A stretch of 64,000 bases of DNA, taken from the NCBI GenBank assembly GCA_003996215.1, contig QJPP01001608.1:124001-188000 (forward strand), written 5' to 3'. The DNA comes from Jaltomata sinuosa. Its lineage: Eukaryota; Streptophyta; Magnoliopsida; Solanales; Solanaceae. Position numbers and translations under genes: made by a program. Shown piece after piece: positions 12,103 to 22,876 of the stretch. The notes under the pieces were generated by a model. The model saw nothing but the letters and a program-made list of their open reading frames with translations, searched no databases and had not been told where the DNA came from. Each line of letters opens with the position of its first letter. Within the stretch, counting starts at the first letter, position 1.

Positions 12103-15100
12103 ATGTGTTCCTGCCAGGATCAGGAGACTTCACCAGATATAGTAACTGGTATGTTATTAGTCTTCTCTCTTGATATTTATGCCTTGTTAGATCCAGGGGC
12201 TTCCCTATCTTTTGTGACCCCTTATATTGCATGTAAATTCGGAGTCAATCTTGAAAAACTCCTAGAGCCCATCCTAGTCTTTACTCTAGTTGGTGAGTCA
12301 GTCTTAACTAAGAGGGTGTACAGAAATTGCCCAGACTCGGTCCTTCATAGAACCACCTCAGCAGATTTAGTAGAGTTAGATATGGCCGACTTTGATGTCA
12401 TTCTTGGAATAGATTGGCTACATGCATGTTATGCCTCAGTCGACTGCAGAACTAGAGTCGTGAAATTCTAGTTTCAAAATGAGCCTATCTTAGAATGGCA
12501 GGGTAGTCCTCCAACATCAAAAGGTCATTTCATATCTTACCTCAAAGCTAGGAAGATGATCTCAAAAGGTTACATCTACCATATAGTCCGGGTTAAGGAT
12601 TCTGATTCTGAAACCCTACCTTTCCAGTCAATTCTGATAGTTAGTGAGTTTCTAGAGGTGTTTCCTGAAGATCTGCCTGGAGTCCCTCCTGAGTGGGAGA
12701 TTGACTTTGGGATAGACCTCCTTCCAAATACGCAGCCCATATTTATTCCTCCTTATAGAATGGCTCCAGTTGAGCTTAAGGAGTTGAAAGAACAACTCAA
12801 AGACCTCCTAGATAAGGGCTTCATTAGACCTAATATCTCTTCATGGGGTTCTCCAGTTCTCTTCGTGTGTAAGAAAGATGGTTCTCTCAGAATGTATATA
12901 TACTACCGTCAGTTAAACAAGGTCACCATCAAGAACAAGTATCCCATCCCCAGAATTGATGACTTGTTTGACCAGCTTCAGGGTGCTAGTTGCTTCTCTA
13001 AGATAGACCTCAGATCCAGTTATTATCAGCTCAGAGTCAAAGATAGTGACATCCCAAAGACATCCTTCAGAACTCGATATGGTCACTATGAATTTGTGGT
13101 TATGTCTTTTGGACTAACGAATGCTCCTGCAGCTTTTATGGACTTGATGAACTGAGTGCAATATTTGGATATGTTCATTATTATCTTTATAGATGATATC
13201 ATAGTCTACTCATGGAGCAAGGAGAAGCATGCAAATCATTTGAGAGTGGTGTTGCAGACTCTCATGGATCGCCAGTTATTTGCCAAGTTTAGTAAGTGTG
13301 AGTTTTGGTTACAGTCAGTTGCTTTTCTGGATCATGTAGTATCTAAGGAGGGTATTCAAGTGAATTCTCCGAAGATAGAGGCAGTAAAGAATTGGCCTAG
13401 ACCCACTTCTCCGACAGATATTAGGAGGTTTTTGGGTCTGGATGGTTACTACAGGAGGTTTGTTGAGGAGTTTTCATCCATAGCTTCTCCATTTACTAGG
13501 TTGACTCAAAAAAAGGTTAAGTTCCAGTGCTCAGATGAATGCAAAAAAAACTTCCAAGAGTTGAAAACTAGGTTGACCACAGCCCCAGTTTTGACTCTAC
13601 CAGAGGGTTCAGATGGTTTTGTAGTACATTGTGATGCATCCAGAGTTGGCTTAGGTTGTGTTCTTATGAAACATAGTAAGGTCATCACTTATACCTCCAG
13701 AAAACTTAGGTTCATGAGAAGAATTACCTTACTCATGATCTTGAGTTAGCAGCAGTGGTCTTTGCCTTGAAAATTTGGAGACACTACTTGTATGGTGTCC
13801 ATGTAGATGTGTTTACTGACCATAAGAGCCTTCAGTATGTGTTCACACAGAAGGAGTTGAATCTTTGTCAGAGAAGGTGGTTAGAGCTCCTTAAGGACTA
13901 TGGCATGAGTGTGCTTTACCACCGGGTAAGGTCAATGTAGTAGCTGATGCACTTAGTAGGTTATCCATGGGTAGTGTGTCACAGTTTGAGGAAGGAAAGA
14001 AGGAATTAGCCAAGGATGTTCACAGGCTTTCTCATTTAGGGGTTCACCTCACAGATTCATTAGAAGGTGGTGTCATTGTTAAGAATGGGTCAGAGTCTTC
14101 ATTGGTAGCCTAGGTGAAGGAAAAGTAAGACAGTGATCCCATCTTACTTCAGCTAAAGGGTGTTGTCCAGTAGTAGAGGGTAGAGATTTTCTCCCAAGGG
14201 GGAGATAGTGTACTTTGTTATCAAGGTCGGTTATGCGTTCCTAATGTAGGTGACATAAGGCAACAGATTTTGACAGAGGCGCATAGCTCCAGGTATTTCA
14301 TCCATCCTGGTGCCACCAAGATGTACCGTGACCTACGAGAAGTCTATTGGTGGAATGGTATAAAGAGGGAAATTGCTGATTTTGTGGCTAAGTGCCCCAA
14401 CTGTCAGCAAGTAAAGGTAGAACATCAACGACCAAGTGGTATGACTCAGGAGATGGACATTCCTACTTGGAAGTGGGAGGTGATCAATATGGACTTTATC
14501 ACAGGCTTACCTTGTACTCGCAGGTAGCACTATTCTATTTGGGTAATTGTAGACAGGATGACAAAGTCATCCCACTTCTTGTCTATCAAGACAATATATT
14601 CAGCAGAGGACTATACCAGACTCTACATCTGGGAGATAGTCAGGTTTTATGGAGTTCCCTTATCCATCATCTCAGATAGTGGTACTTAGTTCACATATCA
14701 GTTTTGGAGATCGTTTTAGAAGGTTCTTGGTACTCAGATTAATCTTAGCATAACTTTTCACCCGCAGACAGATGGACAGGCAGAGTGTACCATTCAGCAC
14801 TTAGAAGATATGTTGAGTGCTTTTGTTATCGACTTTAAGGGTAACTGGGATGAGCACTTGTCGCTTATAGAGTTTGCCTACAATAACAGTTTTCACTCCA
14901 GCATTCAAATGGCCCCGTATGAGGAACTTTATGGGCGGAGATATAGATCACCTATAGGTTGGTTTGAGGTAGGTGAAGCAGCTTTGATAGGGCCAAATTC
15001 AGTCCATGAGACCATGGAGAAAGTTCAGCTCTTTAGGGAGAGGTTGAAGGCAGCTCAAAGTCGTCAAAAATCTTATGCAGATGTGAGCAGAAGGGACTTA

Positions 15101-15499
15101 AAATTCGAGGTTGATGATTGGGTATTCCTGAAGGTTTTACCCATGAAGGGCGTGATGAAGTTTGGTAAGAAGGGGAAGCTTAGTCCCCGCTATGTAGGCC
15201 TTTACAACATTTTGAAGAGAGTTGGCAAGGTGGCTTATGAGTTAGAATTACCCACAGACTTAGCATCAGTGCACCCAGTCTTTCACCTATCCTTGTTGAA
15301 GAAGTGCATTCGTGATCCAACCTTAGTTGTGCCACTAGAAAGCGTGGTTGTGAAGGATTGTCTCTCTTATAAAGAGATCCTAGTTCAGATTCTTGATTGT
15401 CAGGTTCGAAGGTTGAGGAACAAAGAAGTCACTTTTGTGAAAGTCCTTTGGAGGAACCAGGCTGTTGAGGGGCTACTTGGGAAGCAGAAGAAGCTATAA
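12103..15499 (+). pseudogene. Tekay-1 pol: protease, RT, RNase H, integrase, chromodomain, broken
   Basis: Domains in order: aspartic protease (12103-12471, active-site block ALLDPGAS, with Pro where Ser or Thr is usual, and ILGIDWL); RT (about 12640-13500, with FSKIDLRSSYYQ and the catalytic FIDD near 13189); RNase H (about 13610-13940, HCDASRVGLGCVL and FTDHKSLQY); integrase H2C2 zinc finger (14270-14440, CPNCQQVK) and DDE core (INMDFITGLP, then a damaged second Asp block near 14690); integrase C-terminus and chromodomain (14810-15499, HPVFHLSLLKKC then EILVQILDCQVRRLRNKEV). In-frame stops occur at 12469, 13153, 14525 and near 14696 and 14714. Single-base shifts occur near 13710 and 13921. 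Confidence 0.88.
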
Positions 15500-15760
15500 T
15501 GACCAAGTACCCTCACCTCTTCCCTTCCGATTCAGCTTCAACTTGAAGTAGTAGTTCCTCTCTAGTTTCTCATCTTATTCTCATGCGTATTTCAGTCTCA
15601 ATATCATGTTCCATCAGCTATTCATGAATTTAAGCATTCTTTCATGTTCTTAGAACCTATGTCAGCTAGAAATTTGTTTTTAGTACTCAGTTGGTGGAAT
15701 TGCAGCTCTTTCCCTATCCCTCTCAGCCTAGTTAGTCTTCATTCGAGGACGAATGATCCC

Positions 15761-15770
15761 AAGGGGGAGA
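15761..15770 (+). other. Polypurine tract of Tekay-1
   Basis: AAGGGGGAGA lies directly upstream of the 3' LTR start (TATTGTAACA). It is the expected plus-strand primer site. Confidence 0.85.
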
Positions 15771-15773
15771 TAT

Positions 15774-17921
15774 TGTAACACCCCAAAGATTATTAGCTAA
15801 AACCCAAACCATTTCAATGAGTGTAATAATCATTTACATAGTATGGTGTGTGCTTTTGATGTGAATCAAGTTCACAAGAAACTCTGATCAACAAGTTAAG
15901 TTGAAAGCACCCCAACCAAAGAAGTTTCCATGAAAGACTAAACTAGGGTCAACTTCAAACAACCATTACTCCTAGAATATAGGGAGTTGGATGGCCTAGT
16001 ACCCATCAAATTAAAAGTCTTTGAGTCTTCTTTTCAACGCCACCAATCGTGCATTAATACGAGTCTAGAGTAAGAAATTATGACCATTTTAGTTTTAACT
16101 GACATCCTGGAAATCAAGTGCGAAATGACATGCGAGATGCGAAACCTCATGTGTGAATCGCACGTCCAAATGCACATCGGGGAAATTTTTCCAACTTTCT
16201 GGAAGCAAGTGTAAATCACATGGGGTGCGCGGATCCCCACATGCTGTCGTATGTCAAATGGCACGTGGGCTGACGAGGACCTTTTTAAGTCAGTTTTAAT
16301 CCATTTTTCTTCATCCTTTTACCATTCTTTTAGACCCAGAATTTATTTTCTCTCCTCATATCCTCCTCCTTCAACAAGGCAAGTCCTTTTCTAAGATTTC
16401 AAATTTTCCAAATCAAATTCTGTCATTAAATTTCAAATTATTGATAGAAATCCTAACCCTTGACCATAAGATTTCAAGAAATGAATTGAAGAACTTCAAG
16501 AAGAGATTTCTTTATCATTCTTCATCCAAGTTAGGGTTCTCCAACTTCAGGCTCCAAATCAAAAGATTTCAACAAGGGTCTCGCTTTTAAGTATGAGGGT
16601 ATTCAGTAAGGATTTAGCTCACCCTTATGCCCAAACTTCTAGTCTTTCTTCAAATATTCATGGTTTAAGAACTAGGGTTCCTACCCAATTATGCAAATCC
16701 TTCTAGAATTTAGTTCTTATGATTCTCATATTATTTATATCCTGTTTTATATGAATTGCAATATGTTTTAATGATTTGCATGAGTTTTTACCATGACTTG
16801 AGGAATCAAGAGATTAGCCCTCAATCGTAGGATTGTTCTAAACTAATATAGTTCCTTTGAAGTTCAACCTAGATTATCAGTATGAGTTTTAAGAGCAGAA
16901 TTTTAGCCAGTTTTTAGTCTACGACAGCATTTCAGAAAAATAGAGATTCAAACTAGTTTAGTCTTGACTCAGAAACAAAGGACTCTAATTTTAAAACAAG
17001 CTATTAATATTCAATTTGAGAGTCGTGTTTAGCACCGAGTTAGAGCAGGTTCAGCGTACCCTTAAAGTCCCAAAACTACGTGCCACTTTAGGTTATTTAG
17101 CCCCTCAGTTGGACCTCAAAAATAGTAATCACATCAGCCATGCCTTTATACCCTGGTGAGGTATATTGGGTCCTCTCGATGGGGAGTATACATCGGACTG
17201 TACATTTAGCTCACGTTATTTATGTCGGTTAATAAACTCTCCCATAGTGTTAGTTTCAGTAATATGCATTAGGACCTCAGTTATATTTACTTTTAGCTTT
17301 CAGCATGTTTCCAGATTACTCTTGTATTTCAGTTATTTATGCGTGATTATATTTTGGGCCTATGTACTGCAGTTTAGTTCAGTTTGCAACTTTTCAATAT
17401 TTTAGCATATTTATATTTTAGTCAGCCTTGGAAATCCCTCATGCTCAGTACATTCAACATACTGATACATACTCTATGTGACGCGCCCTATCATGATGCA
17501 GGTTTAGGTTCTCAATTTCAGCCGCGTGATTAGTGCATATCGGTGCTACCTCAGTAGCAGTCAATGGTGAGTCCTCATCATACGAGGACATATATTTTAC
17601 ATGCTTTTTGAGTTAGGTAGGTTGTCCTTATCTTTAGTATTTGGAGTTAGCTGGGGGTTTGTCCCAGAAGCTCATCAGTATTAGAGGCTTTCAGACATAG
17701 AGTCAGACTCAGTTGATTTGGATTGTTCTACTTTTTAGACAGTTATTTATTCAGATATTCTTAGTCGAATTCTTTTTAGATTATACTCTTTATTCAGTTA
17801 TGCTTCCATTTCTTTCGATTTATTTAGTATGCTTATGATATGCCAGATTCAGGGTTAGCTTGGGGTCACTTATGATCCTAGGTCCCGTATTACATCTAGG
17901 GGCTAGCCTCGGGGCGTGATA
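15774..17921 (+). repeat. 3' LTR of Tekay-1
   Basis: It begins TGTAACACCCCAAAG and ends GGGGCGTGATA (2148 bp). It pairs with the 5' LTR. The terminal CA has become TA. Its CpG-rich block is at about 16125-16270. Confidence 0.92.
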
Positions 17922-17926
17922 GCTTA
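17922..17926. repeat. Target-site duplication GCTTA, right copy
   Basis: It directly follows the 3' LTR of Tekay-1 and is identical to 8605-8609. Confidence 0.93.
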
Positions 17927-18390
17927 CTCATTGGTATTGTTCTTTCTCCTTAATCATCAAATGGTATTCTTCATAGAGAGGAACTATTTATAACTAACTA
18001 TATATAAAAGTAAAGATATGTTATAAAATTAAAGAAATATATTAAAACTTAAATGATAAGAAGAGAAAGAGAGAGTAGTAGTAGTAGTAATTTTTCTTTT
18101 CAATCTTTCTTGATGATGTTCTTCATATAAATGCAAGGCTCTTTATATAGGCCTCCAAACATGGAGAAGTAGGTTTGCTACTTGGGTAAAAATCCTCCAA
18201 CGAGGACATAATTTTCATGGTCATCTATTTTAATTACAATACTCCCCATTGGATGTCTATGTATAAGAAAACTGTAGAAAAAGAAAAATTATATATAGTT
18301 ATTCATAATACACATTGTTTGCTACCTCATTAAAAACCTTACCAGGAAAATACAATGGGAAAAAACCTTGGTTAAGCAAAAAAGAGTGCA
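17927..18390 (-). repeat. Putative 3' LTR of the copia element (partial)
   Basis: On the minus strand this starts TGCACTCTTTTTTGC right after a purine tract (18391-18410, CAGGGGGAAT...). It contains a TATATAAAGAG TATA-like motif (around 18150) and the segments GTCCTCGTTGGAGG and ACCCAAGTAGC that I associate with Solanaceae Tork-like copia LTRs. It is broken at 17926 by Tekay-1 and may continue in 8295-8604. No 5' LTR partner is visible in the window. Confidence 0.55.
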
Positions 18391-18410
18391 GCGCGTATTT
18401 ATTCCCCCTG
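18391..18410 (-). other. Polypurine tract region of the copia element
   Basis: The minus strand reads CAGGGGGAATAAATACGCGC directly before the TGCA that starts the putative 3' LTR. Confidence 0.6.
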
Positions 18411-18539
18411 ATGAAAACATCATTTAATATCTCAATGACGATGCATTCCAATCTTATATCCCAGCATCTCAAAGGTTCAAGTTAGCAATGCCTTGGAGAA
18501 TATATCCACTAAATTATCACTCAAACAAACTTGTTGAAC

Positions 18540-19771
18540 ATCTATTTCACCCTTCTTCTGAAGATCATGAGTAAAAAAAAAAATTTGGTGAAATGTGTTT
18601 TGTTTTGTATCCTTTGATGTATCCTTCTTTTAGTTAAGCTATACATGCAGCATTGTCTTTGTATAGTGTTGTTGGAATAACGTTTTCCAAAGGAAGGCCG
18701 CAAGTTTCCTGGATGTGTTGAGTTATTGACCTCTACCAAATACATTCTCGACTTGCTTCATGAATGGCTATTATTTCTTCATGATTTGGAGAAGTAGAAA
18801 CCATAGTTTGTTTTGTTGAATGCCATGAAATAGATAAACCTCCACACATAAATAAATAACCTGTCTGAGATCAACCTTTATGTAGGTCAAACAAATATCC
18901 TGCATCTGCATAACCAATTAATCATGAATCAGACTCATTTGAATAAAGTAGTCCCATATCAATGGTCCCTCAAAGGTATCTAAATATATATTTAATACCA
19001 TTTCAATATCTTCGTGTAGGGAAAGAACTAAATCTTGCTAATAAGTTTACAAAAAAAGATATATCTGGTCGAGAATTACTACCAAGATATATCAATGCAC
19101 CTATCGCACTAAGATATGATATTTCAGCACTAACAAGTTCTTCATCATTTTCATGAGGTCGAAATGGATCTTTATTAATATCAAGTGATCTCACAACCAT
19201 CGGGGTACTCAATGGATGCGCCATATCTATATAAAATCTTTATAAAATATTTTTAGTTTATGTTTATTGATGAACAAATAGTCCATTTGTAAAATGCTCA
19301 ATTTGTAGAACAAGACAAAATTCTGTCTTTCTGAGGTCTTTCATTTCAAATTCCTTTTTCAAACATTTTACTGCCTTTTAAAGCTCTTCAGGAGTTCTAA
19401 TAATATTTAGGTCATCAACATATACAACTATTATGACAAATTTAGATCCAGACATTTTAATAAAGACACAGTGGTAAATTGTGTCATTCTTGTACCCTTC
19501 TTTCAATAGGTATTCACTAAGGTGATTATACCACATGAACCCTGATTGCTTTAATCCGTATAATGATTTCTGAAGCTTTATTGAATAAGTTTCTTGGAAA
19601 TTTTTATATGCTTCAGGCATTTTAAATCCTTCAAGAATTTCATAAAAATATTGTTGTCTAGTGAGCCATATAAATAGGCTGTGAAAAGGTCCATCAGATG
19701 CATATCAAGTTTTTCACGAACTACTAGATTTATAAGATACCTGAAAGTGATTGCATCCACCATGGGAGAAT
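18540..19771 (-). pseudogene. Ty1/copia RT C-terminus and RNase H, broken
   Basis: Minus-strand fragments in order: MVDAITFRYLINLVVREKLD and LMDLFTAYLYG (19763-19578, RT palm entry), KLQKSLYGLKQSG and the catalytic YVDD (19620-19378), then PDISF..NLLARFSS (19224-19003), then an RNase H region with STKQT and ASREC blocks (about 18960-18640). Frameshifts and stops separate the pieces. The 5' part of the same RT is at 41797-42470. The codons on both sides of Tekay-2 join a YSPMVDAI-type motif, which shows one element split by one insertion. The order and the YVDD motif are those of Ty1/copia (Tork-like). Confidence 0.82.
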
Positions 19772-19776
19772 ATATC
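19772..19776. repeat. Target-site duplication ATATC, left copy
   Basis: ATATC abuts the TATCACGACCC end of Tekay-2 and is repeated at 41792-41796 beyond its other end. Confidence 0.9.
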
Positions 19777-19910
19777 TATCACGACCCAATTTCTCGAACA
19801 TGATAGCATCTATAACCCCCAGTAGGCGAACTAGTTCCCGTAGCCCGGAATGATTAGTAATGAACTACTATCTAACAAGCAAGTGGAAGAACAGTATAAA
19901 TACGCAAAAG
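19777..19910 (-). repeat. 3' LTR of Tekay-2, terminal piece
   Basis: This matches the start of the other LTR at 38392-38520 (CACGACCC...TTTCTCG..CATG, then GCGAACTAGTTCCCGTAGCC). It is separated from the rest of the LTR (29897-33227) by the Athila-like insertion. Confidence 0.9.
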
Positions 19911-21417
19911 TGATAAGTCGATAATCTACCAACTTATTGAGCCTTAATCCATGAATTATTGATATGTTTTGAATAGATTTTGAGGTTCTTATGGCCTTTA
20001 TTGATGTCCATGTAGGTACTTGTGATCAAAGATGGAAAAATAAGGAAATGGACCCAAAAAGAGCTTAAAAGGAGTGAAGTATGAAGCGATTGAAAAAAAT
20101 GAAAAATTTGCCTTGAGATGCGGCACTTGTGTGACACACACAAGCCATGGTGCAGTCCGCACCTTTCATCGCATAAAGCCTTTAATCAACTGAAGAATCT
20201 GTTATAAGGTGTGGTCATTGTGCGACGCACACAACTCATGGTGCGAACTGTACCTCCTTTGCACAATACCTCCCAAGTCAGCTGAGTCACTGGTTCAACT
20301 AAAGAGGGTGTGCGACGCACACATCATGATGTGCAAACCGCACATCGCACCGCACACTACCCGAAGGGCATTTTTATCCATAAATTTGGTGACATTTTGG
20401 GAAAGTATTTAAACCCATTTTACGCACAATTGTAAAGAGAATTCTTTAATTCTGAATACTCTTGAGTAATTTTAGCTTTGAGAACAAGTTTCCTCTCTAA
20501 GAAGAAGAAGAGGGTTTCAATCCATTCTCTCTTCCAATTCTTAGTTCACCATTTGTTTACAAAACTGGGCTTAGATATTGAAATTACAATTGAATGAAGA
20601 GAAATTTGACTTACCCACTCGGTATATCTCCTTCCTTTAGTATGAGAAGCTAATTTCATTATTTAAGGATGTGTTGATAATAGGTGCTTGACAAATGGGT
20701 GTGGGTGTTGCTAATTCTTGCTTATAAATGCTTATTTGACATGGGTCTAGTACTTTCACCAAGTTTTAATCCTAAAATTGGTGGTTTTAAATATTAATTT
20801 TCCTTACTTGGCTATGTTGTTGCTTTAAAGAGAATTTCATAGCTTCGGATGTGAAATTGCTAGTGGGAACTTGGGCTTTCATTTAGATTGAAGCTAGAAA
20901 TAGCTCATATCGATGGAATCACCCATTTAAGGGTCAAAGCTAGAAATAGTATGACCTCCCTAAGCTTTAGCTTGGTTGTTTGTTGTTAAACCGATAGTGC
21001 TTTAATCAAGATTGTCAGATATATGGTTGTTGATTGAGAGATGAACAACCATACCCATAACCAAGGTTACCTATGTCAATAAGCGAGAATTTGAGTGAAT
21101 AGCCAATCACCCTATCCCACACTAAAGCCCCATTGGACGTACATCCCTAGTCCTCTACTCTTATTTGTACACCCGTTTTACTTTACTGTCTTGCTTGAAT
21201 TGAGATTGTTGTGAAAGAATCCCAATTTCCCCCAATACATTACTTTCTTGCATTTAAACACTTACTCTCTTAGTGAAGTCATTTCTATACAATCATCATT
21301 GTACTATCTACAAGTCTCTGTGGGTATGACCCCAACATCTATTGGGTACTTATAAATATGTTTTGCTTGACGATCATTGATACCTCCTCATTGGAGAGTA
21401 CGTTTGAGCATTTATCA
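19911..21417 (+). repeat. 5' LTR of the Athila-like element
   Basis: It runs from TGATAAGTCG to GCATTTATCA (1507 bp) and pairs with 28413-29896. It holds an array of CpG-rich near-palindromes (about 20117-20360) just upstream of TATTTAAA (20406-20413), the likely TATA box. Compared with the other copy, it has about 18 extra bases near 21390. Confidence 0.9.
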
Positions 21418-21422
21418 AAAAA

Positions 21423-21439
21423 GGCGTCGTTGTCAGGGA
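21423..21439 (+). other. Probable primer-binding site (tRNA-Asp type), degraded
   Basis: GGCGTCGTTGTCAGGGA follows the LTR end. It resembles GGCGCCGTTGCCGGGGA, complementary to plant tRNA-Asp and typical of Athila; three C-to-T or G-to-A changes are visible. Confidence 0.7.
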
Positions 21440-21544
21440 CTTGATTTGATAGCTATTTTTGATTGTACATTTGAAATCACTTAGAGAGTGCTTATTTCTT
21501 TTACTTTTGTTCGTTGTTTATGTTGTAGTTGAGCAGGCTAGCCT

Positions 21545-22876
21545 ATGAGCGAGGCAGACAATAACGAGAGCGTAAATGGCTTCAAGGATGCAAATGTTGA
21601 TGAGCCTATGTTTCAAGGGGGTGTGGGTGCAATCCGCCAACCCTCCACGGTGGGAAATATTGTATTTCACATTACTAGCACCATGCTCCATTTGATCCAA
21701 ATGAAGGGCATGTTTGGTGGAGCAGCACATGAAGATGTCAACCTGCATATTTGGAATTTTGTGGAGATTTGCCAATCATTCATATTTCAAAATATCTCCC
21801 AAGAATCCATCCAATTACACCTATTCCCATTTTCCTAGATGGAGGAATCCACGACGTGGTTGGAAGAATTGACGGACGGATCTACCACATATTGGGCTGA
21901 GTTGGTTGAGGCATTTACATCGAGATTCTTTCCTCCATCTCGAATGATGCAGCTAAGAGATGAGATTACCAACTTTAGGCAACTCCCGGATGATCCTCTA
22001 CATGAGGTTTGGTTAAGGTTTAAAAAGAAGTTTGTCTTGTGTCCGAACAATGAGTTGTCGGACAACGTATTGCTCCAAAGCTTCTATCGGTCATTGAACT
22101 CTATGAATAAGTCGGTGGCTAACAACCTTGGAGGTAGCACCTTCATGGACTTAGAGTTTCCTATTACTTCAACTTTATTAGAGCGAATGACCAAGACTAA
22201 CCAAGCATGGCATACAAGAGAAGTGGATGTGCCAACTTCGGGAGCGCCCTCATCCATCTTTACCAATGAAATGAGAAAAAGGGATGAGGAGAAAGATGAG
22301 ACAATGGAAAAAATGATGACACAAATTGATTTGATGGCTAAGAATGTAATGAGAGTTGGTGGTGCTAAGGCGGTGAATGATGTGAGTATACCAAAAATTA
22401 AAGCAAGTGATGATGAGCTGATGACAGTTATTGATGGTAAACTGTGCATTGTGTCGGTGGGTTTTCATTCTGGGTATTATTGCCCGAGAGAAGAGAACCA
22501 GGGTTGGATCAGAAATAAGGAAAGGGATGGCAATTGGAGAGATAGAGATAAGGATGGTGATCGATTCAATCAGTGGAGCTCAAATCCCTATGTACCTCCA
22601 AACAAAGAAAACTCTCTCTACCAACCGAGCACAAGCAACCCTAGTCATTCCAAACTCGAGGACATGTTGTCCTTGGTTCTCAAAAAGGTGGATACAACCA
22701 ATACCATAGTGAGTGAGCTAAAAAGTGAGGTTTCAACACTTCATCAAACTGTGAGCTCTCACTCAGCCTTGATCAAGCATCTTGAGGCCCAACTGAACCA
22801 CCTCTCAACCCAAATGAACTCGAGGATGAAAGGAACTTTGCCCAGTGATACCATCACCAATCCAAAGAACGACTGA
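21545..22876 (+). pseudogene. Athila-like gag with one in-frame stop
   Basis: A single frame runs from ATG 21545 to 22876, interrupted by one TAG at 21836-21838 between SIQLHLFPFS and MEESTTWLEELTD. These flank what is normally continuous gag core. The core has WAELVEAFTSRFFPPSRM and LHEVWLRFKKKFVLCPNNEL (about residues 115-165), typical of Athila gag. The C-terminal part is Arg/Asp/Asn-rich, then a helical segment (MLSLVLKKVDTTNTIVSEL... about residues 375-435). The frame ends at ...TITNPKND, where relatives normally run on into protease. The stop therefore marks the edge of the missing pol. Confidence 0.82.

Larger units (their letters stand above)
8610..17921 (+). mobile_element. Tekay/Del-type chromovirus (Ty3/gypsy), complete but defective (Tekay-1)
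   Basis: Full structure: 5' LTR 8610-10739, tRNA-Met PBS 10744-10755, gag, pol with protease, RT, RNase H, integrase and chromodomain, a polypurine tract at 15761-15770, 3' LTR 15774-17921, and perfect 5-bp duplications GCTTA. The chromodomain at the end of integrase and the iMet-type PBS indicate a chromovirus of the Tekay/Del lineage. Several stops and at least three frameshifts in gag-pol, together with visible LTR divergence, mark it as an old, dead copy. It sits in or next to the LTR of the minus-strand copia element. Confidence 0.92.

Noticed and set aside
21835..22468. Minus-strand open frames across the Athila gag (for example 22084-22449)
   Set aside because: They are antisense shadows of the gag reading frame.
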